A stretch of 64,000 nt of DNA from Enterococcus mundtii (lineage in GTDB: Bacteria; Bacillota; Bacilli; Lactobacillales; Enterococcaceae): assembly GCF_003957375.1 (NCBI RefSeq), contig NZ_CP025473.1, positions 2,257,501 to 2,321,500 of the forward strand, read 5' to 3'. Each line of letters begins with the position of its first letter. The first letter of the stretch is position 1. A program made the translations under genes and the position numbers. Below, in pieces: positions 44,688-54,427 of the stretch. The notes under the pieces were generated by a model, which was given only the letters and a program-made list of their open reading frames with translations, did no database searches and was not told where the DNA came from.

Positions 44688-45959
44688 TTATTCCTTCAGT
44701 AGATCATTGATCTGATCATCTGCATCATTCATGAGTTGCTCTGGATCTTCACCAGCTAACAATTTTTCGATCAATGGATTGATGATGTCATTATTGATTG
44801 CTGCGATTTTCGTGAATCCTGGTAGATAAGGTTCAGCATATTCCATTTGTTTTGATAGTTCCGATACGATAGGATCATTCTTCACTTCTTCATCTTCTGC
44901 AACTGATGATAAATAGGCAGGAAAGCCATTTTCAATACTCCATTTTTTACCGATTTCACTTGTGTTCCAGTATTTTAGGAATTCATAGATTGCCTCTTTT
45001 TTGTCACTATCTGTACTTGCTGGGATTGCATAACCAACACCATCTAAAATCGCTGTTTTTTCACCGTTCGCACTTGCTTGCGGTAATGTCGTTACACCAT
45101 AATCGATTTCGTTTGCTTTCAAGCCGTTATTCAACCACGGTCCGTTGATGATGATCGATAATTGTCCAGCGTTCATCAAGTTATCCATCTCTGCTCCTGA
45201 GATCGATTCTGGTCCTGCTTTATCGACATGGATCATTTTTTGGATGGCTGTTAGTGTTTCAAGATTTTCTGGTGAAGCGAACTCAGATTTTGTATAGTCA
45301 TCGCTGACAAGTTTTCCTCCATTTGCCTTCATCCAGTTATAAAGTGGCGCAGTACCGTCTTTATTGAAGACAAAACCTGAGACATTTTTACTACTATCGG
45401 TCAGTTGCGGAGCCATCTCTGTTAATTCTGTCCAAGTAGTTGGTGGTGTTGTTTCAGCCAAGCCAGCTTGTTTGAATAATTCTTTGTTCCAATACATATA
45501 CATCCCTTGTACTTGCATCGGAATAAAGTATTGCTGATCATCCACCATTCCTAGATCTACCGCAGTATCTTTGAAATCTCCTTTATCCACACCATCATAT
45601 TCCCAGAAATCATCTACAGGCTGCACAGCCCCATTCTCCACATATTGAGCAAAATCAGCATAGTTCAGTGCAACAAAATCTGGCGCTTTTCTCGAAGAAA
45701 TTGCCGTTGGTAATTTTTCATTCAAATTAGCCCATGTCATCACATCCATCTCAATCGTGATGTTTTTGTCATTATTCTTATTAAAATCGTTGACGATCTC
45801 CTGTAAGATTTCCCCGTCAGAAGCTGTAAACCCATTCCAAAAAGAGAGTGTGACTTCTCCGTCATTTTTACTTTGAGAAGAAGCACCACCGCCACAAGCA
45901 CCTAATATTCCAGTCGCAGCTAACAACAATGAACCAATAATCAATTTTTTTCCTCGCAT
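44688..45959 (-). CDS. Sugar ABC importer solute-binding lipoprotein
   Basis: 423 aa. Lipoprotein signal MRGKKLIIGSLLLAATGILGACGGG with Cys at about 22. SFWNGFTASDGEILQEIVNDFNKN and the following FVALNYADFAQYVENGAVQPVDDFW are typical of family 1 (MalE/AraN type) binding proteins. Placed between the two permease genes and the upstream GH51, so arabino-oligosaccharides are the likely ligand. ATG with AAGGAGGAG upstream; the gap to GH51 is 14 nt. Confidence 0.93.
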   Translation of the reverse strand: MRGKKLIIGSLLLAATGILGACGGGASSQSKNDGEVTLSFWNGFTASDGEILQEIVNDFNKNNDKNITIEMDVMTWANLNEKLPTAISSRKAPDFVALNYADFAQYVENGAVQPVDDFWEYDGVDKGDFKDTAVDLGMVDDQQYFIPMQVQGMYMYWNKELFKQAGLAETTPPTTWTELTEMAPQLTDSSKNVSGFVFNKDGTAPLYNWMKANGGKLVSDDYTKSEFASPENLETLTAIQKMIHVDKAGPESISGAEMDNLMNAGQLSIIINGPWLNNGLKANEIDYGVTTLPQASANGEKTAILDGVGYAIPASTDSDKKEAIYEFLKYWNTSEIGKKWSIENGFPAYLSSVAEDEEVKNDPIVSELSKQMEYAEPYLPGFTKIAAINNDIINPLIEKLLAGEDPEQLMNDADDQINDLLKE

Positions 45960-45972
45960 CTCTATCTCCTCC

Positions 45973-47490
<1,518 letters not shown>

Positions 47491-47519
47491 TTAATTTATA
47501 CATGAATCATATCTTTCTT

Positions 47520-47533
47520 TGAAAGCGTTGTCA
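47520..47533. promoter_or_regulatory. cre site (CcpA operator) of the arabino-oligosaccharide operon
   Basis: TGAAAGCGTTGTCA fits the consensus TGWAANCGNTNWCA in full. It lies 42 nt upstream of the first GH51 ATG. Confidence 0.78.
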
Positions 47534-47573
47534 ATAATAATATTATTAAATATATAAAAAATTTTACATTATA

Positions 47574-47642
47574 ATTAACATAAACATTAATTATGTATAT
47601 TATTTTTATGGCATTAACCTATAAATTAATATTTATGTTAAT
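47574..47642. promoter_or_regulatory. Inverted pair of 18-bp sites, likely operators of the ArsR-type regulator
   Basis: ATTAACATAAACATTAAT at 47574-47591 and ATTAATATTTATGTTAAT at 47625-47642 are inverse copies with one mismatch, 33 bp apart, in the divergent promoter region between the GH51 operon and the regulator gene. The position and symmetry fit a repressor that controls both directions; the second site lies 40 nt before the regulator ATG. Confidence 0.7.
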
Positions 47643-47681
47643 ATATAGTTAAATAAAAACCTAAATAAGAGGTGAAAAATC

Positions 47682-48572
47682 ATGCAACTCCAAATCAATG
47701 AAGAATCATTACCTGTTTATGAAGCTTTAGCTAGTAAAACAAGGATAAAAATCATCCAGTTACTTTCAAAAAACAAAATGAATATCAAAGAGCTTGCTCA
47801 AGCACTCGGTATCAGTAGTGCGATTACAACAATGCATGTAAAAAAACTTGAAGAAGCAAATATCATCAAATCAGAAAAAATAGGTCAAAAAAAAATTTCC
47901 AGCTTACGTGTCGATAAAATCAACATCACGTTTCCAGAAAAAATCTTCAATGCCTTTGATACGAAAGAAACATCGATTCCTATCGGTCATTATACCCGCT
48001 ATTCGATCGAGCCGACATGCGGTCTAGCAACGATCCATGATTTTATCGGCAAAGTCGATGAACCACGTTACTTTGCTGATCCAAGACGAATGGATGCTCG
48101 GATTCTGTGGTTTACAAGTGGATTTGTGGAATATCAAACACCAAACTTCCTAAACGAAGAAGATACTTTAGAAATGTTGGAATTGTCCGTTGAACTGTCT
48201 TCCGAGTTTCCTTTTTCGAACGACAATTGGCCATCGGATATCACTTTCAGCCTAAACGGTGTAGAATTAGGTAACTGGACAAGCCCTGGAGATTTCGCAG
48301 ATATTCGCGGAAAACATACCCCAGACTGGTATCCAGATAATCTGAACCAATACGGACTATTGAAAACAATCCGTATCACTAAACATTTGACCAATATCAA
48401 CGGCGAACCATTATCTGAAATCACGATCAATGATATCCCAAGAAACGAAGACGTCTGGACCTTCCGGATCGAAGTCAAAGAAGACGCCAAAAACGTCGGT
48501 GGCTGCACCCTATTCGGCAAAGGCTTCGGTAACTACGACCAAGATATCAAGATGAAGGTGTATTATAGTTAA
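47682..48572 (+). CDS. ArsR-family HTH regulator with large C-terminal domain, arabinan locus
   Basis: 296 aa. Residues ~8-80 form a winged helix of ArsR type (ALASKTRIKIIQLLSKNKMN, IKELAQALGISSAITTMHVK, KLEEANIIKSEKIGQKKISS). The remaining ~210 residues are beta-rich with many Trp and Asp (SIEPTCGLATIHDFIG, RMDARILWFTSGFVEYQ, DITFSLNGVELGNWTSPGDF, LLKTIRITKHLTNING), ending in strands (WTFRIEVKED, DIKMKVYYS). Plain ArsR proteins have only ~100 residues; the extra part resembles a carbohydrate-binding jelly roll and could sense arabinose or oligosaccharides. That is inference. Divergent from the GH51 operon, with RBS AAGAGGTG before the ATG. Confidence 0.82.
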   Translation: MQLQINEESLPVYEALASKTRIKIIQLLSKNKMNIKELAQALGISSAITTMHVKKLEEANIIKSEKIGQKKISSLRVDKINITFPEKIFNAFDTKETSIPIGHYTRYSIEPTCGLATIHDFIGKVDEPRYFADPRRMDARILWFTSGFVEYQTPNFLNEEDTLEMLELSVELSSEFPFSNDNWPSDITFSLNGVELGNWTSPGDFADIRGKHTPDWYPDNLNQYGLLKTIRITKHLTNINGEPLSEITINDIPRNEDVWTFRIEVKEDAKNVGGCTLFGKGFGNYDQDIKMKVYYS

Positions 48573-48606
48573 GGTTGTGAGAAAAGTGTTCAACACTGAA
48601 TAATAT
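48573..48606 (+). repeat. Partial copy of the ~120-bp hairpin repeat
   Basis: GGTTGTGAGAAAAGTGTTCA continuing to ACTGAATAAT resembles the first ~35 bp of the repeat units at 51664 and 58712 (GGTTGTGAAAGAAGCGTTCA). The rest of the unit is absent. Confidence 0.5.
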
Positions 48607-48629
48607 TATCAATGAAAAGGAGTAATTTT

Positions 48630-48968
48630 ATGGCTATCTATTCAAATAGTGTTATGACAAATTCACCTTTATTATTTATTTCCGGCCAGAAACCTCAAAA
48701 AGAGGCTTACATTCCCGATGGTATCGATGAGCAAATACAAATCGTTGTTGAAAAAATAAATTCCATCATTATGGATAACGAAGCGAGTACCCAAAATATT
48801 GTTAAAATGAACGTTTATTTAACTGATACTTCCTTTTTAGAATCCCTTAGGACAACACTTATAAAACTGTATGGAGAAAATAAACCGGCAATGACAGTAG
48901 TAATAGTAGCCGGATTGATTGATTCAAGATTCAAAGTAGAAATAGATGCTATTGTTGCTATCAAATGA
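48630..48968 (+). CDS. RidA/YjgF family protein
   Basis: 112 aa from the ATG at 48630 (AAAGGAG 7 nt upstream). RidA proteins hydrolyse reactive enamine/imine intermediates made by PLP enzymes. SPLLFISGQKPQ, the central NIVKMNVYLTD and the C-terminal GLIDSRFKVEIDAIVAIK match the fold. The conserved active-site Arg region (normally ..R..V.....LP....VE) is weakly kept: IDSRFKVEID lacks the Pro, so activity is uncertain and it may be a RidA subgroup. Stands alone after the ArsR-type regulator. Confidence 0.8.
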   Translation: MAIYSNSVMTNSPLLFISGQKPQKEAYIPDGIDEQIQIVVEKINSIIMDNEASTQNIVKMNVYLTDTSFLESLRTTLIKLYGENKPAMTVVIVAGLIDSRFKVEIDAIVAIK

Positions 48969-49170
48969 TTTTCTTAAGGAACATCGATTTGTTTCAGACT
49001 GTCAAAGAGTGCCAATCAAGTATACACGATCCTATTTTGTTTCTTTCAAAACTGACTCTTCCAGTGTGGCCAACTTGTTTTTCAAACCTTCTTTTCTATG
49101 AGAATGAAGCAAAGCAATAAAAATCTTCACCTTAAAAATACACTGGAGAGCAAAAAATGTATACAAACAA

Positions 49171-49217
49171 AAATAAACCGTGAATCCCTTGATCAACAAA
49201 GGATTCACGGTTTATTT
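49171..49217. terminator. Rho-independent terminator after nadE
   Basis: Arms AAATAAACCGTGAATCC and GGATTCACGGTTTATTT around a 13-nt loop. On the minus strand it follows nadE by about 20 nt. T-rich flanks on both sides. The 200 nt to the left (48969-49170) hold no supported gene. Confidence 0.9.
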
Positions 49218-49236
49218 GATTGTTTTTTCACTTTAT

Positions 49237-50064
49237 TTATTTCCAAAAATCATCAAAAATCGAAATTGGCAAATGACGTTTATGCTGTGTTTTATTCCAC
49301 CACTGTTCAATCTTTTGTTGCGCATCCACTGGAATTTCTTTTCCTTCCAAATAGTCGTCGATTTCATCATATGTGACGCCTAATGCGACTTCATCCGCAA
49401 CCATTGGCTTACCGTCTTCTAGGTCAGCTGTTGGGATTTTTGTGTATAAATGTTCTGGTGCGTTCAAGACTTTCAATAGTGCTTTGCCTTGGCGTTTATT
49501 CAAACGGAACAACGGCAAGATATCAGCTCCACCATCACCATATTTTGTAAAAAAACCAGTAATGTTTTCAGCCGCATGGTCGGTACCGATCACAGCTCCA
49601 GCACGTTGTCCAGCAACTGCATATTGTGTGATCATGCGTTGACGTGCTTTGATGTTCCCTTTATTGAAATCACTGATTTCTACACCAGCTTCGCTCAATG
49701 CTTGTGTTTGTGCATCAACAGCTGGTTTGATATTGACACGTAATTGCACATCTGGTTGGATAAAGTCCAACGCAGCTTTGGCGTCCTCTTCATCTGCCTG
49801 TTCTCCATATGGCAAACGCACAGCGATAAATTGGTAACTGTCATCTTTCGTTTCTTCTCGCATTTCTTTCATTGCCAATTGTGCTAAGCGTCCAGCTAAA
49901 GTGGAATCTTGTCCTCCACTGATCCCTAATACTAACGTTTTTAGAAAGGGATTTTTCTTCAGATATTCTTTCATAAAATCGATACTGACACGAATTTCAT
50001 TTTGAGGATCGATGACCGATTTCACGCCTAATTCTTCGATGATTGCTTGTTGTAAATGATTCAT
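49237..50064 (-). CDS. nadE: NH3-dependent NAD+ synthetase
   Basis: 275 aa, makes NAD+ from nicotinate adenine dinucleotide, ammonia and ATP. P-loop of the ATP-pyrophosphatase type [12 protein letters not shown] (about 47-58), [25 protein letters not shown] and [22 protein letters not shown] are highly conserved NadE motifs. Full length. It follows pncB by 12 nt, giving the last step of the same NAD salvage pathway; ATG has AGGAGG upstream. Confidence 0.97.
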   Translation of the reverse strand: MNHLQQAIIEELGVKSVIDPQNEIRVSIDFMKEYLKKNPFLKTLVLGISGGQDSTLAGRLAQLAMKEMREETKDDSYQFIAVRLPYGEQADEEDAKAALDFIQPDVQLRVNIKPAVDAQTQALSEAGVEISDFNKGNIKARQRMITQYAVAGQRAGAVIGTDHAAENITGFFTKYGDGGADILPLFRLNKRQGKALLKVLNAPEHLYTKIPTADLEDGKPMVADEVALGVTYDEIDDYLEGKEIPVDAQQKIEQWWNKTQHKRHLPISIFDDFWK

Positions 50065-50076
50065 CTTCCATTCCTC

Positions 50077-51549
50077 CTATAGTTCACTCGTTAATTGTGT
50101 GACGTTTTTTTTCATGCGTTCCATGATTGCCATCTTATGATTCCAGCAATCTGTTGATAGATCCACAGGATATTTTTGTGGATTCAAATCACGTTTGTAT
50201 TCTTCCCAAAGAGAATCTAAGTTTCCTCTAGTATACTCTTTGATTTCTTCTAATGTCGGTAAATCATAGACTCTCGTTCCTTCAACAAAAATATCTTGTA
50301 AAATTGGCCGAGCTGTAAAATCACGAACGGTTTTATTGATAAAGGTATGGGTCGGGTGGAACATGAAGATTTCTTCTTCTTGTCGAGGATCTTCGTTCCA
50401 TAGTGTCACATAATCGCCTTCTGATTTTCCATCAAAGTTACGAGTGATACGCCATACTTGTTTTTTACCTGGTGTAGTAACTTTTTCTGCATTGCTAGAC
50501 AATTTGATCGTATCGATCATTTCACCTTGTTCATTTTCGATGGATACCAGTTTGAAGACTGCACCTAAAGCCGGTTGGTCATAGGCGGTGATCAACTTTG
50601 TCCCAACGCCCCAAACATCGATTTTTGCTTTTTGCATTTTTAAGTTTAAAATCGTCGCTTCATCTAAATCATTTGAAGCATAGATTTTCGCTTCTGTAAA
50701 ACCAGCGGAATCTAATTGTTCTCTGACCCGTTTCGAAATATATGCCATATCGCCACTATCGATACGTACGCCTTGGAAATTGATCTCGTTGCCAAGTTCT
50801 TTTGCCACACGGATCGCACTAGGAACACCCGATTTCAAGGTATCGTAAGTATCCACTAGAAAAACACAATCTTTATGTGTCTTTGCATACGCCATAAATG
50901 CTTCATAATCATTCCCATAACTTTGAACAAGTGAATGAGCGTGGGTACCGCTTGCTGGAATCCCGAAAATTTTCCCTGCACGAACATTACTCGTTGCATC
51001 TGCTCCACCAATGTAAGCAGCACGAGTACCCCAAACCGCAGCATCCAATTCTTGCGCACGGCGTGTACCAAACTCCAATAATGGATCGTCACCGATCACT
51101 GATTTGATACGAGCCGCTTTCGTCGCGATCAACGTTTGAAAGTTCACCATATTCAATAAGGCTGTTTCTACTAATTGACAATGGGCTAATGGGCCTTCCA
51201 CTTGGATCAATGGCTCATTCGCAAAAACAAGTTCTCCTTCACGAGCGGAACGGACAGTCGCTTTGAATTTGAATTCACGTAAATATGTCAAAAAGCCTTC
51301 CGGATAAACAGCCATCTCGCGAAGATACGCAATATCTGTATCAGTAAATGTCAAATTTTCTAAATAATCCACTAGTCGTTCTAACCCTGCAAAAACAGCA
51401 TAACCATGATTGAATGGCATCTCGCGGAAGTAACATTCAAAAACTGCATGTTTATCTGCTCTATCTAGTTCCCAGTAAGTCTGCATCATGTTGATCTGAT
51501 AAAGATCCGTATGTAGCGTCAAACTGTCATCTGAATAAGTTGTCGTCAT
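50077..51549 (-). CDS. pncB: Nicotinate phosphoribosyltransferase
   Basis: 490 aa, converts nicotinate and PRPP to nicotinate mononucleotide. LHTDLYQINMMQTYWE and EFGTRRAQELDAAVWGTRAAYIGGADATSNVRAG, SGTHAHSLVQSYG and VGTKLITAYDQPALGAVFKLV are family motifs (phosphorylated His in the AHSL region). Length fits the long Gram-positive group. First gene of pncB-nadE; RBS AGAGGAG about 11 nt before the ATG. Confidence 0.96.
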   Translation of the reverse strand: MTTTYSDDSLTLHTDLYQINMMQTYWELDRADKHAVFECYFREMPFNHGYAVFAGLERLVDYLENLTFTDTDIAYLREMAVYPEGFLTYLREFKFKATVRSAREGELVFANEPLIQVEGPLAHCQLVETALLNMVNFQTLIATKAARIKSVIGDDPLLEFGTRRAQELDAAVWGTRAAYIGGADATSNVRAGKIFGIPASGTHAHSLVQSYGNDYEAFMAYAKTHKDCVFLVDTYDTLKSGVPSAIRVAKELGNEINFQGVRIDSGDMAYISKRVREQLDSAGFTEAKIYASNDLDEATILNLKMQKAKIDVWGVGTKLITAYDQPALGAVFKLVSIENEQGEMIDTIKLSSNAEKVTTPGKKQVWRITRNFDGKSEGDYVTLWNEDPRQEEEIFMFHPTHTFINKTVRDFTARPILQDIFVEGTRVYDLPTLEEIKEYTRGNLDSLWEEYKRDLNPQKYPVDLSTDCWNHKMAIMERMKKNVTQLTSEL

Positions 51550-51663
51550 CTTTTTTATTGCTCCTCTTAGCCAATTTTCATTTCTTATCCATTATAACAA
51601 AAAAATACCCTAGTAAAAGAAATCTTGTTTTATTTTGTACAAAGTAAAGAAATAAGATAAGAG

Positions 51664-51899
51664 GTGGTGAAAGAAGCGATCAGCATTGAGTAATAAGACA
51701 AGAAAATCAAAAACGGCTTTCTTATTTTGGATTTTCTTAGCTTATTATTGAAGTGTTGCTTCTTGAACACCGTTTATCTAGGTTGTAAAAGAAGCGTTTT
51801 GTCCTGAGCAGTAAGATGGAAAATCAGAAAATAGCACCTCATATTTTTTGATTTTTCAGCTTAATGTTGAAGGTCAGCTTTTTGAACACCGTTTATCTA
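51664..51899 (+). repeat. Pair of ~118-bp hairpin repeat units (types I then II)
   Basis: Two units in tandem, 51664-51780 and 51781-51899. Each opens with a GGTTGTAAAAGAAGCG-type sequence and ends in CTTGAACACCGTTTATCTA. The centre is an imperfect palindrome: unit one carries GAGTAATAAGACAAGAAAAT paired with ATTTTCTTAGCTTATTATTG; unit two carries GAGCAGTAAGATGGAAAATC paired with GATTTTTCAGCTTAATGTTG. The same two types occur in the reverse order at 58592. The pair lies between pncB and the DUF1827 gene. Confidence 0.8.
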
Positions 51900-51904
51900 A
51901 GTTA

Positions 51905-51953
51905 TAAAAAAACGCCTAAATCCAAAGATCAAACTATCTTGGAATTTAGGCGC
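51905..51953 (-). terminator. Rho-independent terminator
   Basis: Arms GCGCCTAAATTCC and GGATTTAGGCG on the minus strand (about 14 bp, few mismatches), followed by TTTTTTT. It lies 63 nt past the stop of the DUF1827-like gene. Confidence 0.88.
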
Positions 51954-52015
51954 TTCACTTCCTAACGCTTGTTCAATTTAGGATCATCCATAACTTTCTT
52001 GCTGTATTGATCGAG

Positions 52016-52375
52016 TTATGCAATCGTTGCAAGGGTTTGTTCTACAATGACGATATCCTTATTCGGGCGTTTGAACTGAACACCCGCTTCTTCTAATTCT
52101 TGCTTGACACCTACATGGATATTGACCGCTGATCGTTCTGTTTTCAACACTTTTTTGATTGCATAATCAATTTCCTGTTTAGTGATTTTCTTTTTTGTAT
52201 TGATCATCACTAATTGGACTTGATTATAAGTATCGATCAACAAAATCTGTGTACGATCTAAAGAAAATAGTTTATAAAATCGAATAGCAGAATTTCTAAA
52301 AAAGAAATCAACGATTTTTGGATAAAAAGTTTTGATATTCAAGTTGCTCGTAATCGGGGTTTCAATCAGTTTCAT
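52016..52375 (-). CDS. DUF1827-like protein
   Basis: 119 aa, cytoplasmic, no membrane segment. MKLIETPITSNLNIKTFYPKIVDFFFRNSAIRFYKLF and later VQLVMINTKKKITKQEIDYAIKKVL look like the DUF1827 family of lactic acid bacteria; function unknown. ATG with AGAGGAAAAG upstream; single gene with its own terminator, divergent from the MerR/TipAS gene (190 nt between starts). The family name is from memory of the pattern and should be checked. Confidence 0.6.
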   Translation of the reverse strand: MKLIETPITSNLNIKTFYPKIVDFFFRNSAIRFYKLFSLDRTQILLIDTYNQVQLVMINTKKKITKQEIDYAIKKVLKTERSAVNIHVGVKQELEEAGVQFKRPNKDIVIVEQTLATIA

Positions 52376-52511
52376 ACTTTTCCTCTTTTCTTAATTTTTT
52401 TACTCAACAAAATAAATCGCTTTCATAAAGACGATGAAAAACAATTTGATTTCCCTCTCTTCGATTAATAGTATAACATATAATCAATTAGATAAAAAAG
52501 ATGATTTTTCA

Positions 52512-52543
52512 CTTGACCTTCTCGTTACGTCAAGGAGTATGCT
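52512..52543 (+). promoter_or_regulatory. MerR-type promoter with operator in a 19-bp spacer
   Basis: -35 TTGACC (52513-52518) and -10 TATGCT (52538-52543) are 19 bp apart, longer than the usual 17. CTTGAC (52512) and GTCAAG (52529) form a dyad across the spacer. This overlong spacer with a central palindrome is the hallmark of MerR-activated promoters; the gene behind it encodes a MerR protein. Confidence 0.8.
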
Positions 52544-52565
52544 AGTTTTGTCAGGAGGAAAAACA

Positions 52566-53318
52566 ATGGAGTACACAATTAAGAAAATGGCACAGCTCTC
52601 AGGTGTAAGTAGCCGTACACTACGTTTTTATGATGAAATTGATTTACTCAAACCCAAACGGATCAATTCAGCTGGTTATCGTATCTATGGTTCTCAAGAA
52701 ATCGATCGTCTACAACAAATTTTATTTTATCGATCTTTAGATTTTCCACTGAATCAAATTCGCGAATTATTAGATGATCCTACCTTTGATCATCAACATG
52801 CACTCATCGAACATCAGAGAAAACTACTAGAGAAACGAGCAGAAATCGATATTCTCCTGGCAACCGTCCAACAAACATTAGCACAATTCAAAGGAGGAAA
52901 AAAAATGACTGACCAAGAAAAATTTGAAGGATTTAAAAAACAAAAAATAACTGAAAATGAAGCAAACTATGGCACAGAGGTCCGTGAAAAATACGGAAAA
53001 GAAACGATTGATAAAGCGAACGAACAATGGCAAAACCTTTCCCAAGAAAAATATCAAGAAATGCAAGATGTTGAGCAACAATTACTAACGAATTTAACGT
53101 CTTATCTGTCTGACCAATCAAATCAGGCACTTGCAAAAGAAATTTTTGATGCACATAAAAAATGGCTATTATTTAGTTGGCCCACGTATCAAGCAGAAGC
53201 CCACAAAGGATTAGGTATGCTGTATATCTCAGATGAACGTTTTACTGAATACTATGATTCTCGTAGTGGCAAAGGTGCCGCTAAAGCATTGAACGAAATC
53301 ATTCAAGAAAATGCATAA
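52566..53318 (+). CDS. MerR-family regulator with TipAS drug-binding domain
   Basis: 250 aa. MEYTIKKMAQLSGVSSRTLRFYDEIDLLKPKRINSAGYRIY is the MerR helix-turn-helix. A coiled-coil linker (LIEHQRKLLEKRAEIDILLATVQ) leads to a C-terminal TipAS domain (about 115-250: EKFEGFKKQKITENEANYGTEVREKYGKE, then helices ending LGMLYISDERFTEYYDSRSGKGAAKALNEII), which binds thiopeptide or albicidin-like antibiotics. The downstream helix carries RFTEYYD, typical of TipAL-type proteins. ATG at 52566 is fixed by AGGAGGAAAAACA; it drives itself from the 19-bp-spacer promoter. No target gene lies downstream on the same strand. Confidence 0.92.
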   Translation: MEYTIKKMAQLSGVSSRTLRFYDEIDLLKPKRINSAGYRIYGSQEIDRLQQILFYRSLDFPLNQIRELLDDPTFDHQHALIEHQRKLLEKRAEIDILLATVQQTLAQFKGGKKMTDQEKFEGFKKQKITENEANYGTEVREKYGKETIDKANEQWQNLSQEKYQEMQDVEQQLLTNLTSYLSDQSNQALAKEIFDAHKKWLLFSWPTYQAEAHKGLGMLYISDERFTEYYDSRSGKGAAKALNEIIQENA

Positions 53319-53392
53319 AAAAGTCTATGACAAAAAAATCAATCTTTATATACACTTTAAATTCGAATAAACGGCTGTAGCAGAAGTAACCT

Positions 53393-53462
53393 CTTCAAAA
53401 TAAGACAGAATCCCTCAAAATTCGAGAAACAAATTTCATGGATTCTGTCTTATTTCTTGAAG
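53393..53462. repeat. Long inverted repeat after the MerR/TipAS gene
   Basis: Perfect arms AATAAGACAGAATCC and GGATTCTGTCTTATT (53399-53413 and 53440-53454), extended by CTTCAA/TTGAAG outside. It may terminate both convergent genes. The AATAAGACAGA core recalls the type I hairpin repeat unit. Confidence 0.75.
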
Positions 53463-53487
53463 CTATACACTTCTAGCCCGATTTCTT

Positions 53488-54411
53488 TTACGTACGTTGA
53501 ATAAACGTATACGGAATTTTTACCTGTTCGATTGTGTCATTCAAAAACAAACGAAAAGCGGTCTCGCCACATTGTTTCAAGTGATGGTCGATCGTCGAAA
53601 AATCTAACAGTTCACTGATCAGCATATTTTCTCTACCGACGATTGGGATTTTTTCGTCTCTATAAATTTGAAGAATGCCGGCTGCTACCGTATCTGAATT
53701 CGTGAAAATACCATCAATTCCTCGTTCCTTAAAAAATTCCCCAGCCAATTTCCCATGTTTGGTATCAATACACTGCCAGTAGACATCAGCTTCATTAAAT
53801 TCAGGAAAAATCTCTTTACACAACGTCAATGTGATTTTCGAATTGTAACTCAATCGACCAGTTCTCCCTAAAGTTACACCCAAACGTTTGACTCCTTGAT
53901 CTTTTAAAAAGAATAAACCATCAGTAATCGATTGTTTGCGATCAATGTAGACACTCGTTACCTCTAAACCTTCGATTTTCTCACAAAAGACCATAGGGCC
54001 ATAGCGTTGATATTTAAGCAATAACTCTAAGGGGTTCGCTCTTGAGGTAATGATCAATCCGTCAAAAGCTTTCGCTGCAAACTCTTCCAAATATTGTTGT
54101 TCCCGTTTGATTTGATAGTTCGTTGGTAACAACGTCACTTTGTATCCTTCACTAAAAGCAACTTCAATAATTCCACTGAGTAACTGATCAAAGTATGGGT
54201 GATTGGTATAAGGTAAAATGACACCAATATTTTTTGTTTTTCCAGAACTTAATTGTCTGGCATTCGCATTCGGCACATAATTCAATTCTTTGATCACTTT
54301 CAAGATCTCTGCTCGTTTCGTTTCATCGACATAAGGATGTTGATTGATGACACGGGAGACCGTCGAAACAGAGTATCCTGTTCGTTTGGCTATATCTCGG
54401 ATGTTTGCCAT
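53488..54411 (-). CDS. LacI-family transcriptional regulator
   Basis: 307 aa. N-terminal MANIRDIAKRTGYSVSTVSRVINQHPYVDETKRAEI is the LacI helix-turn-helix and hinge; the rest is a periplasmic-binding-type effector domain (KNIGVILPYTNHPYFDQLLSGI, GIFTNSDTVAAGIL). ATG at 54411 chosen because an earlier TTG-initiated frame (around 54435) overlaps the preceding gene. It follows the small unknown gene by 16 nt and the PTS gene celB, so it probably represses that operon; a palindrome (TTCGCTAGCGAA) at 56265 is a candidate site. Confidence 0.92.
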   Translation of the reverse strand: MANIRDIAKRTGYSVSTVSRVINQHPYVDETKRAEILKVIKELNYVPNANARQLSSGKTKNIGVILPYTNHPYFDQLLSGIIEVAFSEGYKVTLLPTNYQIKREQQYLEEFAAKAFDGLIITSRANPLELLLKYQRYGPMVFCEKIEGLEVTSVYIDRKQSITDGLFFLKDQGVKRLGVTLGRTGRLSYNSKITLTLCKEIFPEFNEADVYWQCIDTKHGKLAGEFFKERGIDGIFTNSDTVAAGILQIYRDEKIPIVGRENMLISELLDFSTIDHHLKQCGETAFRLFLNDTIEQVKIPYTFIQRT

Positions 54412-54427
54412 GACTACTGTTCGCCAC

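Noticed and set aside
51664-51899. CRISPR-like array
   Set aside because: Only two units per site, no regular repeat-spacer alternation, and units are palindromic; no cas gene nearby.
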